A stretch of 51,336 nucleotides of DNA from Bacteroidales bacterium (GTDB lineage Bacteria > Bacteroidota > Bacteroidia > Bacteroidales > UBA932): assembly GCA_016281435.1 (NCBI GenBank), contig JAEEIQ010000059.1, positions 1 to 51,336 on the forward strand. The letters run 5' to 3'. Position numbers and translations under genes: made by a program. This document shows positions 24,676 through 32,330 of the stretch, one piece after another; position 1 is the first letter of the stretch, and every line of letters begins with the position of its first letter. Below the pieces are notes generated by a model. It searched no databases. It was not told the DNA's origin and was given only the letters and a program-made list of their open reading frames with translations.

Positions 24676-26460
24676 TCATTCCGAGATGAAAGCCACGATT
24701 TCGCCCTTCGCGACATCCTCGCCCTGGCGTCCGGTAGTCGCCACGACCCGGCCGCTGACGGCTGGAATGATCTCTTCCAGTCCGTAGCGTGTCTGGACAT
24801 AACCGAGGGCCTTCCCGGCTTCGGTTCCTGTCCCGGCTACCGGAGCGGTGGAAGTTTCCTCGACATCGAGCTGCCAGAGGAGTTTCCCGCTGGCCGGGGC
24901 CTGTACAGGCACGGCATGGGGGTAGCGGGCCGCGTACTCTTCCACCGGGAATTTCGGCATTTCGACTACGGGGCGGGTGACCACGACAGGGGCTCCCGCC
25001 TTGGCCTTGAGCTCTTCCAGTTCCTTGTTGAAACGCTCCTTCGCAATTCCGGAACGGTAATCGCGGTACTGCCTTTCGTGCATCGCGAGTTCGAAGAGCT
25101 CCTCGTCGTCCTGTCCGCAGTCCCAGCCTTCATCGGCCATCATCTTGCGGAACTTCGGGAGTTCGTCGGGGTATTCGTCCTGAGGGTTGCCGGTGTAGAA
25201 TTCGAAGCCCTTTTCCTTCGCCAATGCGATGATTTCCGGGGCGAGGGGGCCGGGAAGCCGTCCCATCCTTCCGAGTATCATTCCCCAGGTGTCCTTGTCT
25301 ATGGTGGAGAAGCGTTCCTTGCCTGAGCTCATCGCCAGCAGGTTCATCAGAGCCGTGTTCTTGACATACTGGCTGAACGGTGTCACGAGCGGGGGGTATC
25401 CGAGGCGGGGCCAGACGTATTCCACTTCCTTGAACAGCTTGACCATCAAGGTGTCCACGCTGCTTTCCGGCTTTCCGGCCGCACGTTCCGACGCGTTGAT
25501 CGCTGCCTTGAAGCCGCGCAGGTCGGCCATCATCGAACCCATCATGCCCCCGGGCAGGCCGCAGCCTACGAGGAGCGAAGTCATGTGTGAGTTGGAGGGG
25601 TCTATCCAGTAGCCGAGAAAGTCGTCGATAAAGCTCTGGGTCAGGCTCCTGACCTCCATGTATGCGTCCATGTCCAGGTCCCTGACCTTGAATCCGTCGG
25701 CCTTCATCATCTCGCGGATGGTGATGACGTCCGGATGGACCTTGCCCCACGAAAGCGGCTCAACGGCCACGTCCAGGAAGTCCGCGCCGGCCCTTGCTAC
25801 TTCCAGCATCGAGGCGGGGGAGAACCCGGGGCCGGTGTGGCCGTGATACTGGATCTTGATGGAGGGGTATTTCTTCTTTATCTCATGGACCAGTTTGCCG
25901 AGGAAGGACGGTCTTCCGACCCCGGCCATGTCCTTGAGGCAGATTTCGTCGGCGCCGAATTCCACCACCTGGTCCACCACGCCCATGTAATACTCTATGG
26001 TATGGACGGGGGAGTTGGTTATGGAAAGGGCCACCTGTGAGACCATCCCGGCCTTCTTCGCGTATTCGACGCTGAGGCGGAGGTTCCTGGGATCGTTGAG
26101 GCCGCAGAAGCTTCTGGCTATGTCCGTGCCCTGGGCCTTCTTGACCTTGAACATGAGTTCGCGTACGTCCGCCGGGACGGGGTTCATCCTGAGGGCGTTA
26201 AGGCCCCTTTCGAGCATATGTGTCTGTATCCCCGCTTTGTGGAACGGAGCAGTCCACCTGCGCACGGAGACGTTGGGGTTCTCTCCGTAAAGAAGGTTCA
26301 CCTGCTCGAAGGCGCCGCCGTTGGTCTCGACGCGGTCGAAACAACCCATGCGGATTATCGCCGGAGCGACTTTTTCGAGCTGATCCACCCTCGGCTGGAA
26401 TTTGCCGGAGGACTGCCACATATCCCTGTACACGAGGGAAAACTTGATTTCTCTAGCCAT
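24676..26460 (-). CDS. Pyruvate/oxaloacetate carboxyltransferase subunit with non-biotinylable carrier domain
   Basis: A 594-aa protein matching pyruvate carboxylase subunit B / oxaloacetate decarboxylase alpha. The carboxyltransferase TIM barrel starts with FSLVYRDMWQSSGK; the metal-binding YHGHTGPG and the catalytic-lysine segment CLKDMAGVG are present, followed by the conserved PLVTPFSQYVKN region. The last 78 residues (517-594) have a biotinyl/lipoyl fold pattern, but the position of the biotin motif (E)AMKM reads VQTRYGLEE (555-563), with no lysine. The enzyme probably transfers CO2 between oxaloacetate/pyruvate and biotin carried by another protein, not seen here. No carboxylase or membrane-pump subunit is adjacent; radC follows after 76 bp. 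Confidence 0.88.
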   Translation of the reverse strand: MAREIKFSLVYRDMWQSSGKFQPRVDQLEKVAPAIIRMGCFDRVETNGGAFEQVNLLYGENPNVSVRRWTAPFHKAGIQTHMLERGLNALRMNPVPADVRELMFKVKKAQGTDIARSFCGLNDPRNLRLSVEYAKKAGMVSQVALSITNSPVHTIEYYMGVVDQVVEFGADEICLKDMAGVGRPSFLGKLVHEIKKKYPSIKIQYHGHTGPGFSPASMLEVARAGADFLDVAVEPLSWGKVHPDVITIREMMKADGFKVRDLDMDAYMEVRSLTQSFIDDFLGYWIDPSNSHMTSLLVGCGLPGGMMGSMMADLRGFKAAINASERAAGKPESSVDTLMVKLFKEVEYVWPRLGYPPLVTPFSQYVKNTALMNLLAMSSGKERFSTIDKDTWGMILGRMGRLPGPLAPEIIALAKEKGFEFYTGNPQDEYPDELPKFRKMMADEGWDCGQDDEELFELAMHERQYRDYRSGIAKERFNKELEELKAKAGAPVVVTRPVVEMPKFPVEEYAARYPHAVPVQAPASGKLLWQLDVEETSTAPVAGTGTEAGKALGYVQTRYGLEEIIPAVSGRVVATTGRQGEDVAKGEIVAFISE

Positions 26461-26477
26461 ATGGAAAAATTTCGCTG

Positions 26478-26485
26478 CAAATATA
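26478..26485 (-). promoter_or_regulatory. Bacteroidota -7 promoter box for the carboxyltransferase gene
   Basis: On the minus strand TATATTTG matches TAnnTTTG, 17 bp upstream of the start at 26460. It is divergent from the tRNA-His promoter 21 bp away. Confidence 0.55.
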
Positions 26486-26506
26486 CGGAAATTAAAATAC
26501 TTTTTA

Positions 26507-26514
26507 TACCTTTG
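26507..26514 (+). promoter_or_regulatory. Bacteroidota -7 promoter box for tRNA-His
   Basis: TACCTTTG matches TAnnTTTG, 13 bp before the first base of the tRNA acceptor stem at 26528. That spacing would give a short leader to be removed by RNase P. Confidence 0.55.
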
Positions 26515-26527
26515 CAGTCCTTACACG

Positions 26528-26600
26528 GTGCGATTAGTTCAGTTGGTAGAGCACCAGATTGTGGTTCTGGTTGTCGTGGGTTCGAGCCCCACATCGCACC
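26528..26600 (+). tRNA. tRNA-His (anticodon GTG)
   Basis: A complete cloverleaf: acceptor stem GTGCGAT (26528-26534) with ATCGCAC (26593-26599), D arm around AGTTCAGTTGGTAGAGCA, anticodon stem CCAGA/TCTGG with loop TTGTGGT (anticodon GTG), and T arm GTGGG-TTCGAGC-CCCAC. The extra G at 26527 can pair with C at 26600, the G-1:C73 pair typical of tRNA-His. The CCA end is not encoded. Confidence 0.98.
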
Positions 26601-26610
26601 CTCCCGTCGC

Positions 26611-26643
26611 AACTCCCGGATTTCTCCGGGGGTTGTTTTTTTT
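26611..26643 (+). terminator. Rho-independent terminator after tRNA-His
   Basis: Stem AACTCCCGGA (26611-26620) pairs with TCCGGGGGTT (26625-26634) over 10 bp with one G-U pair and a TTTC loop, followed by G and a run of eight T. It lies 10 bp after the tRNA. Confidence 0.9.
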
Positions 26644-26662
26644 GTTGGTCTAGCAGTTTCCC

Positions 26663-26712
26663 TCCTGGTTCCCCTCCCTGGCCTCCGTCCTGGTTCCCCT
26701 TCCTGGCCTCCT
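26663..26712. repeat. Two 25-bp pyrimidine-rich tandem repeats
   Basis: TCCTGGTTCCCC begins at 26663 and again at 26688, 25 bp apart, with the rest of the unit nearly identical. Related C/T-rich words (CTCCTCCAGGTC) continue to about 26775, so the repeat probably extends in degenerate form. Confidence 0.6.
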
Positions 26713-26775
26713 TTCTTGCCCTCCCGTTTCGGCACCTCCTCCAGGTCTCCCTTTCCGGCTCCTCCTCCAGGTCCC

Positions 26776-26928
26776 GCATTCCGTCCGGAAATCCTGCCCG
26801 AAATCCGGATGGCCCGTCCCCGCCGCGCGTTCTGTCCGGGAAACCGGCCCCGAATCCGGATGACCCGCCCCCGCCGCGCATTCCGTCCGGAAAACCGGCC
26901 CGGAATCCGGATGACCGGTCGATCCGGT
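26776..26928. repeat. Tandem array, three 51-bp units each with palindrome ATCCGGAT
   Basis: Units begin at 26776, 26827 and 26878, exactly 51 bp apart. Each starts GCATTCCGTCCGG or a close variant and contains the perfect palindrome ATCCGGAT at 26803-26810, 26854-26861 and 26905-26912. The sequence differs from the array at 2569, but period, copy number and convergent position are the same. Confidence 0.85.
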
Positions 26929-26929
26929 G

Positions 26930-27084
26930 CAACCTGCAAAACACCTGCGCGCAAAGATGCTTTCTGGGTGCTGTCTAAGGTAGGTGGGGCGCGCAGGTCT
27001 CCCCATTTTGTCGGCACCGGAGCGCATCACCCATGCCAGAACGGCCCCAGAGCCTGATGCTGCGCGCAGGTGTTTGTCAGGTTG
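26930..27084. repeat. 155-bp element bounded by 24-bp inverted repeats
   Basis: Left arm 26930-26953 (CAACCTG..AAACACCTGCGCGCA) and right arm 27061-27084 are reverse complements over 24 bp with two adjacent mismatches. The interior of about 107 bp is GC-rich with further short complementary words and no coding sign. The element starts directly after the 51-bp array. Confidence 0.65.
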
Positions 27085-27166
27085 GAGGCCCGGAAGCTGG
27101 CTACAGGGCTATTCATTTCGCGAGCCCGTGGAGGATAACAGATTGGACGGCAGGCGAAACCCCAAT

Positions 27167-27195
27167 TAACTACCACTCTTTACGATAGGTAGTTA
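27167..27195. other. Perfect 8-bp inverted repeat in an AT-rich patch
   Basis: TAACTACC (27167-27174) and GGTAGTTA (27188-27195) are exact reverse complements around a 13-nt loop. It could be a weak terminator for the minus-strand transcript or a protein site; nothing decides between these. Confidence 0.4.
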
Positions 27196-27291
27196 TTTAC
27201 ATATAATCAAGATAGCCAGCATGTTCCGCTCCACGGCAAGTTCGGCGGGGGCTGCCGAATCAGCGGCTGGGACGGGCTTTGCCCTTGAGGA

Positions 27292-27311
27292 CCGTGCCAC
27301 CCGCGGCACGG
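27292..27311. other. GC-rich hairpin CCGTGCC/GGCACGG
   Basis: A perfect 7-bp stem with a 6-nt loop, about 110 bp beyond the stop of the minus-strand MG2/plug gene. It shares CCGCGGCAC with the right arm of the inverted-repeat element at 2917-2925. There is no T tract on either side, so it is not a standard terminator. Confidence 0.4.
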
Positions 27312-27421
27312 AAGCGGGGGGACCGCAAGCAGCGGAGCTGCGCAGTGGTGGGGTCGAGCGAAGCGAGACGTCCGAAGGGGTAAAGACCCGTCCGGCGCCC
27401 CTCAGCGTTGACGGCCGCGGA

Positions 27422-29842
27422 TTATTCCTTGAAATCCAGGATGCAGTGCCGTGAGAAGGGGATTCCGGAGGAGGTGAACCCTTCGATGCGGACTATGTAC
27501 GGGTAGTCCATCTGGTCGGTGTTGCAGAAGGTGACGAGGCCCCTTCCGGAACGTATGCTGACCGATGGTGACCAGAACACGGTGTTGCGTTTGTCGAATG
27601 CCCCTTCGTCCCCGCGGTCGTAGCGGGGAGAGTAGAACTCCTTGGGCTCCTGGTATCCGAGAGGCACGAAGTAGAGCAGGGACGGGTCCCTCCCTATCGT
27701 GCTCATGGACACGTTGGTCTTCAGCTTGATCGCGACGATGCCGCCTTCTCCGCCCCAGATGGGATCCGGCTCCTTGGAGATGCTGATGCTCTCGATCTCT
27801 TCCAGCCGCAGCATGTCGTATCCCCACCAGGACTGCTGCATCTCGTCCACCAGGAGCTTGACAGCTCCCTGCATGTCCTCTTCCCCTCCGAACGAGGAAC
27901 CGTCCTCCTCGTCATCCCCGCCGGTGTCCACGCTGTTGAAACTGGACATCCTCTTCATCCTGTTGTACATGACTTCGCCGTTGTAGACGAACGAGGGGAC
28001 CTTGATGTTCAGGTACTCGATAAGGGTACGGTCCTTGTATAATTTGAGATCGGAGGCGGAAGACACCTGCCCGAATACCAGAACGTCATCCCAACTCTCG
28101 GGTTCCGCGACCACGACAGCGGCGGAAAGGGTGTCCAGAAGCGCCCCGTCCACCTTGAGCGGTATCTTTTCATCCTCTTCCCTGGCGGCCAGCCTGGCGG
28201 AGCCGGGTGCGGGGAAATAGGCGTAAGGCTGGGCGAAGGTGTCCCCGTTCCACTGAGGCATGTAGCTCGTGCCTATCCTGGATGTGCCGACGTTGATCAG
28301 GAAGTCGGTGTTCTCGGGGAACTCCAGGCTGTCGAGAAGGAAACTGCTGCCCTGTTCCACGTCGAGGATGGTCCTTGCGCGGAGCTTGGGGATGAACACC
28401 GAGAAGGTGAACTTCTTTGGGACCTTGCTGGAGACCCGTCTCGTTATCCGGCCGCGGATGGACTGGGTGTATTCTTTCAGCTCCCTGAGCTTGAACGGCT
28501 TGCATTCGGGGTCGAAAACTGCCTCCATGTCGTAGTAGCTCCAACCCTGGATCATCATCAGGAGGTCGAGGTTGTCCGTCCTTTCGCGCAGGGAAACGGC
28601 CGGATCGAAGTAATAGTCCGGATTGTTGATATGGCCCTTGAGCTCGCTGGAAAGACGCATGTATGCAAGCAGCCCCTCGTCCTGCTGCCAGTGCTTCAGG
28701 GAGCCCCTCACGATGGATATGGAGCACTCTCCGTCAAGGGGCTTCCCTTCGCCGTCTTCCAGGGTAAGGTTCCCGTTGATCACGGCCCTCGCCGCCGGGC
28801 GCATGTCGAATGTCTTGAAATCGCATCCGGCATTCGAGGCAGCGTCTCCTGTGACGAAGAACAGCCTTTCGGATAGGATGCGTCCGTCTTCGGAGACGAG
28901 CAGCATGTGGTTGATTCCGGGGCTGAACATGCGGTCTTCGGCCTTGAATGTGCGCATCCTGCCGTCAAGTTCCACCTGCGAGATGGCCGAGAGTCCGTCC
29001 AGGTCCCTGACGAAGAGCGTGGCTTTCATGTCCCCGAATCCCCGCACCGAAGAATAGACGAAACCCTGCAGGTGGCGGAGGTTGATCGTCGCACCCTCCG
29101 TGGAAGGCGCAGGCAGGGGGAAAGTCATCCCGGATTCTGTCTCTACATGGTAAGTCTTGCCTTCTTTCGGGAGGAACTCGATTACGCCCATCCCGTCGTG
29201 GCGGGTGGCCACCGGGAGCACGGCGTCGCCTCCGTCCTCGGCAAGCCAGCCTGTGAAGTCCACGCTGCGTCCCCTGTCATCCATGGCCTTGAATCCGATG
29301 ACGGAACGGCCTCCGGCGAAATAGCGTCCCCCTTCGGGCCAGAACGACAGGTCCAGGCCTTCGCCGGGAGCGGGTTTCTCACGTCCGGCCTCCTTTGCTC
29401 CGAGGACCTTCACTTTCTGGTTGAACATATAGTCGAGGGGCCGGTTGAGCTGCCACAGGGTGTAGGCGCGCAGGGTATAATCGCCGGTCTCGAAGTTCTC
29501 GGGTATGTCGATGTGGCCGGGGAAGCCGCTGCCGTCCCGCTTGACCTTGACGCGCAGCCTGGCGGAGTTGTCCTGGTCCAGCAGTTCGACATATATGTAA
29601 TTGCTCTCGGGATGCAGGGCCCGCGATGATGCATTCTTCAGCCATCCGCGGAACCATATCGTTTCTCCGGCCGTGTAATAGTTGCGGTCGATGTGGAGGT
29701 AGAGCTTCTCAGGGCTGCACCAGGAAGCATAGGTGTCGAACCTGGCGGACAGGGAATCGGCATCTGAAGGAGCGGCTTTGGAGGCAATGCAGGCAGCTGC
29801 GGCAGCTGCGGTCGCCAGAAGGCGGAAAGAGGACAAGTTCAT
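27422..29842 (-). CDS. Exported MG2-domain protein with C-terminal TonB-plug-like region
   Basis: An 806-aa protein with a signal peptide (about residues 1-24). The next segment, KLYLHIDRNYYTAGETIWFR, is the start of the macroglobulin MG2-like domain common to a large Bacteroidota envelope family, followed by several beta-rich domains. Near the C-terminus, RLEEIESISISKEPDPIWGG and then GIVAIKLKT resemble the plug domain of TonB-dependent receptors, but no beta-barrel follows. Family members are usually annotated as hypothetical, carboxypeptidase-like or TonB-plug proteins; the function is not established. It is the last gene of the rpoN operon, 4 bp after rpoN. Confidence 0.72.
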   Translation of the reverse strand: MNLSSFRLLATAAAAAACIASKAAPSDADSLSARFDTYASWCSPEKLYLHIDRNYYTAGETIWFRGWLKNASSRALHPESNYIYVELLDQDNSARLRVKVKRDGSGFPGHIDIPENFETGDYTLRAYTLWQLNRPLDYMFNQKVKVLGAKEAGREKPAPGEGLDLSFWPEGGRYFAGGRSVIGFKAMDDRGRSVDFTGWLAEDGGDAVLPVATRHDGMGVIEFLPKEGKTYHVETESGMTFPLPAPSTEGATINLRHLQGFVYSSVRGFGDMKATLFVRDLDGLSAISQVELDGRMRTFKAEDRMFSPGINHMLLVSEDGRILSERLFFVTGDAASNAGCDFKTFDMRPAARAVINGNLTLEDGEGKPLDGECSISIVRGSLKHWQQDEGLLAYMRLSSELKGHINNPDYYFDPAVSLRERTDNLDLLMMIQGWSYYDMEAVFDPECKPFKLRELKEYTQSIRGRITRRVSSKVPKKFTFSVFIPKLRARTILDVEQGSSFLLDSLEFPENTDFLINVGTSRIGTSYMPQWNGDTFAQPYAYFPAPGSARLAAREEDEKIPLKVDGALLDTLSAAVVVAEPESWDDVLVFGQVSSASDLKLYKDRTLIEYLNIKVPSFVYNGEVMYNRMKRMSSFNSVDTGGDDEEDGSSFGGEEDMQGAVKLLVDEMQQSWWGYDMLRLEEIESISISKEPDPIWGGEGGIVAIKLKTNVSMSTIGRDPSLLYFVPLGYQEPKEFYSPRYDRGDEGAFDKRNTVFWSPSVSIRSGRGLVTFCNTDQMDYPYIVRIEGFTSSGIPFSRHCILDFKE

Positions 29843-29846
29843 AACT

Positions 29847-31274
29847 CTAGAGTTGTTTGCGCCAGCGAGCCAGCGGTATTCCTAATTGGCCGCGATACTT
29901 TGCAATGGTGCGGCGTGCGACCTTGTATCCGCGTTTTTCCATTTCGATGACGAGGCCCTCGTCGGTCAGGGGCCTTGTCTTGTCTTCCCCGTCCACGCAC
30001 TCCTGCAATGCTTTCTTGAGCTCGCGGGTGGAGACCTCCTCCCCGTCCTTGTTCTCGAGGCCTTCGGAGAAGAAGTATTTGAGGGGGAAGATGCCGAAAT
30101 GGGTTTCGATGAATTTGCTGTTGACCACGCGGGAAATCGTCGAGATGTCGAACCCCGTGATCTCAGCTATATCCTTGAGCACCATGGGCTTCAGATTCGA
30201 TTCGTCACCGTCCCGGAAGAACTCGGTCTGGTAGTCGAGTATGGCCTGCATGGTCTTGTTAAGCGTATTCTGGCGCTGCTTGAGCGCCTCGATGAACCAT
30301 TTTGCGGAATCCAGTTTCTGCCTTACGAAACTGACGGCCTCCTTCTGGGACCTCTCGGAAGAGCCCTTGGACTCGAGCAGAAGGTCCGCGTATTTCTTGT
30401 TCACCCGCAGCTCGGGAATCGAGAACCGGGGCATCGTGAAAGACAGTTTCCCGTCCTCGTCCTCGTTCAGGATGAAGTCGGGCACGACCTGCTGGGCCTG
30501 GTCGTCGTAGGAGTCGTCTATCTGGCCTCCCGGCGACGGGTTCAGGCGGACTATCCTCGCCATGGCGGACTTGAGTTCGTCTTCGCTCATTCCGGTGCGG
30601 GAAAGGATCTTCTTGAAGTGTTTGTTCGAGAAATCTTCGAAATGGTCCTTCAGGATGCGTTCGGCATTGACCGTGTCCGGAGTCTGCCTGGCGCGCTGCA
30701 GCTGCAGCAGGAGACATTCGCGAAGGTCCCTTGCCCCGACCCCGGCAGGTTCGAACTCCTGTATGAGGGCCAGCATTCCGGAGACCTCTTCCGAGGTGGC
30801 GGTAATCCCGGCGCGGAACGCGAGGTCGTCCACCAGGGAATCGATGTCCCTGCGGAGATAGCCGTCGTCGTCCAGGCTTCCTATGATGAAATCCGCTATG
30901 CTGCGTTCGTGGTCGTCCAGCTCGCGGCATCCGAGCTGGTCCAGGAGACTTTCCGTAAAGCTTTCCTTGACGGAGAACGTGTTGTATACCGGCTTCTCGT
31001 CCTTGCCCCAGTTGCTGACCCTGGTCCGGTAGGAGGGAATGTAATCGTCCTCCTTGATTTCGTCGATGGAGACATCCTTGCCGCTGTCGTCGCCGTCCTT
31101 GTCTTCCCAGCGTTCGGGGGCCGGGTCGTCGTCCAGCACGGGATTCTCCTCCAGCTCCCTGCGTATGCGCTGCTGGAGGTCCTGGATAGGAAGTTCTATG
31201 AGTTTAATGGTCTGGATTTGGAGCGGGGACAACTTCTGGGTCTGTTTGAGCTCCAGTCCCTGTCTATTGTCCAT
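29847..31274 (-). CDS. rpoN: RNA polymerase sigma-54 factor
   Basis: A 475-aa sigma-54. Region I starts at the N-terminus (LELKQTQKLSPLQIQTIKL) and is followed by an acidic region II, the core-binding domain, and the C-terminal RpoN box ARRTIAKYRGQLGIP, which reads the -24 promoter element. It directs transcription that needs AAA+ enhancer-binding activators; none is encoded in the window. It overlaps the SPOR gene by 11 bp and precedes the MG2/plug gene. Confidence 0.97.
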   Translation of the reverse strand: MDNRQGLELKQTQKLSPLQIQTIKLIELPIQDLQQRIRRELEENPVLDDDPAPERWEDKDGDDSGKDVSIDEIKEDDYIPSYRTRVSNWGKDEKPVYNTFSVKESFTESLLDQLGCRELDDHERSIADFIIGSLDDDGYLRRDIDSLVDDLAFRAGITATSEEVSGMLALIQEFEPAGVGARDLRECLLLQLQRARQTPDTVNAERILKDHFEDFSNKHFKKILSRTGMSEDELKSAMARIVRLNPSPGGQIDDSYDDQAQQVVPDFILNEDEDGKLSFTMPRFSIPELRVNKKYADLLLESKGSSERSQKEAVSFVRQKLDSAKWFIEALKQRQNTLNKTMQAILDYQTEFFRDGDESNLKPMVLKDIAEITGFDISTISRVVNSKFIETHFGIFPLKYFFSEGLENKDGEEVSTRELKKALQECVDGEDKTRPLTDEGLVIEMEKRGYKVARRTIAKYRGQLGIPLARWRKQL

Positions 31275-31827
31275 CGGGTAAGGCTGCCGGTTTGAGTATC
31301 TTCAGGGTGTCTATCTTGAAGGCGTGGTTGTTGTTTATCGCGGGATACTTGAACTTCTCGCGGACTATGAACGCCGTGGGGAAGTCGGGCTTGATGTACT
31401 GCAGCGCTGCAAGGGCTTCCGATTTCGTGCGGTAGTCCCCGACCGTCACCTTGAAGAACGGGTTGGCGAAACTGCGGTAGGCGGCAGTGCCCGGGTGCAG
31501 GGCCTTGAAGCGGCTGACGGCGGCCTCGGAAGCCCCGCGGGCGCTCTGCTTGTTGTCGAAGAAGATGCGTATGCGGTAGCCGGAGAAGCTCTTGCGGGCG
31601 TTGCGCTCGGTCTGGTCGGCCAGGGCGATACGGCTCCGGCCGCTCTGGTGCACGCTGACCGCATCCGGCATCGCAGACCAGATGGTCTCGCCCCTGAGGG
31701 TGGAATCCACGGCGGAAAGCGGCGTGAAGACCAGCGAGTCCACGAGGACATATCCTTCCGGTGCCGTCTGGGCTCCGAGCCTGGCGGCAAGTATCAGGAG
31801 CAATATGCAGGTAAGTATTCTTTTCAT
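31264..31827 (-). CDS. Exported SPOR-domain protein
   Basis: A 187-aa protein with a signal peptide (about residues 1-19). Residues from about 83 to 160 (YRIRIFFDNKQSARGASEA onwards, then PFFKVTVGDYRTKSEALAAL) match the SPOR domain, which binds peptidoglycan denuded of stem peptides at division septa. The rest is not recognisable. It is coupled to the lipoprotein gene upstream (ATGA) and overlaps rpoN downstream. Confidence 0.85.
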   Translation of the reverse strand: MKRILTCILLLILAARLGAQTAPEGYVLVDSLVFTPLSAVDSTLRGETIWSAMPDAVSVHQSGRSRIALADQTERNARKSFSGYRIRIFFDNKQSARGASEAAVSRFKALHPGTAAYRSFANPFFKVTVGDYRTKSEALAALQYIKPDFPTAFIVREKFKYPAINNNHAFKIDTLKILKPAALPDGQ

Positions 31828-32300
31828 TTTCCGGCTTTTTCTATCAGTTCTCCCAACGGGATGTCCGTGTATGCAATATCCTTGCCCAACTTGCCCCTGA
31901 GGACGGCCCTGGCGGAGAAATCGGCGGTGAAGGCCTCCTTGTTCCGTTTCGACAGGAGGGGGAGCAGCCGCATTGCGCTGACTCCTTCTTCGAGGGCGCA
32001 GTGGACCCTCAGCGTGTAGGTGCTGTCGCAGCGGGCCGCGATCCTGACATTCTCCGTGGTCAGCCTTGCGACCGGCTCAGAGTTGTACTTCACGATGCCT
32101 TCCGGGTGCCTCAGCGTGAAAGCGCCGGCAGGGTTGTGCACGCCGGCACGGACGACGGCATCCGCACCCTTCATTCCGGCGGGGGTCAGCGACACGAGGT
32201 CGAAGGAAGTGATGGCCAGGTCCTTGTACGCGTTGCGGCACGAGGACAGGCAGCAGGCGGCGACGGCCGCGACGAGCAATATGCGCAATATCCTGTTCAT
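31824..32300 (-). CDS. LEA-type-2-like lipoprotein
   Basis: A 158-aa lipoprotein: signal peptide with lipobox LSSC (lipidated Cys about residue 21), then a domain with the pattern of LEA14/water-stress proteins (ITSFDLVSLTPAG, then VHNPAGAFTLR), a beta-sandwich of unknown ligand. The start at 32298-32300 is preferred because the signal peptide begins there; the open frame continues 23 codons upstream through the promoter. It is the first gene of the sigma-54 operon. Confidence 0.65.
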   Translation of the reverse strand: MNRILRILLVAAVAACCLSSCRNAYKDLAITSFDLVSLTPAGMKGADAVVRAGVHNPAGAFTLRHPEGIVKYNSEPVARLTTENVRIAARCDSTYTLRVHCALEEGVSAMRLLPLLSKRNKEAFTADFSARAVLRGKLGKDIAYTDIPLGELIEKAGK

Positions 32301-32311
32301 TCTACAATCTA

Positions 32312-32319
32312 CAAAGATA
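32312..32319 (-). promoter_or_regulatory. Bacteroidota -7 promoter box for the lipoprotein-SPOR-rpoN operon
   Basis: TATCTTTG on the minus strand, matching TAnnTTTG, 11 bp upstream of the start at 32300. It forms a perfect inverted repeat with the miaB box 11 bp away. Confidence 0.6.
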
Positions 32320-32330
32320 AGAAAAATATC

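Larger units (their letters stand above)
26644..27421. other. Non-coding convergent gap, 778 bp, repeat-rich
   Basis: Between the tRNA-His terminator (plus) and the 3' end of the MG2/plug gene (minus). Open frames cross it but consist of low-complexity Pro/Arg/Gly translations of the repeats and resemble no protein. It contains 25-bp and 51-bp tandem repeats, a 155-bp inverted-repeat segment, and several separate hairpins (27167-27195, 27292-27311). No transposase or integrase remnant is visible. Confidence 0.7.

Noticed and set aside
24600..24800. An N-terminal extension of RadC by 67 residues
   Set aside because: The extension overlaps the end of the carboxyltransferase gene, is low in conservation signs, and the normal RadC start at 24599 fits the family.
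26644..27421. Integrated mobile element at tRNA-His
   Set aside because: The tRNA is intact, but no integrase, direct repeat of the tRNA end, or cargo gene is present in the 778-bp gap.
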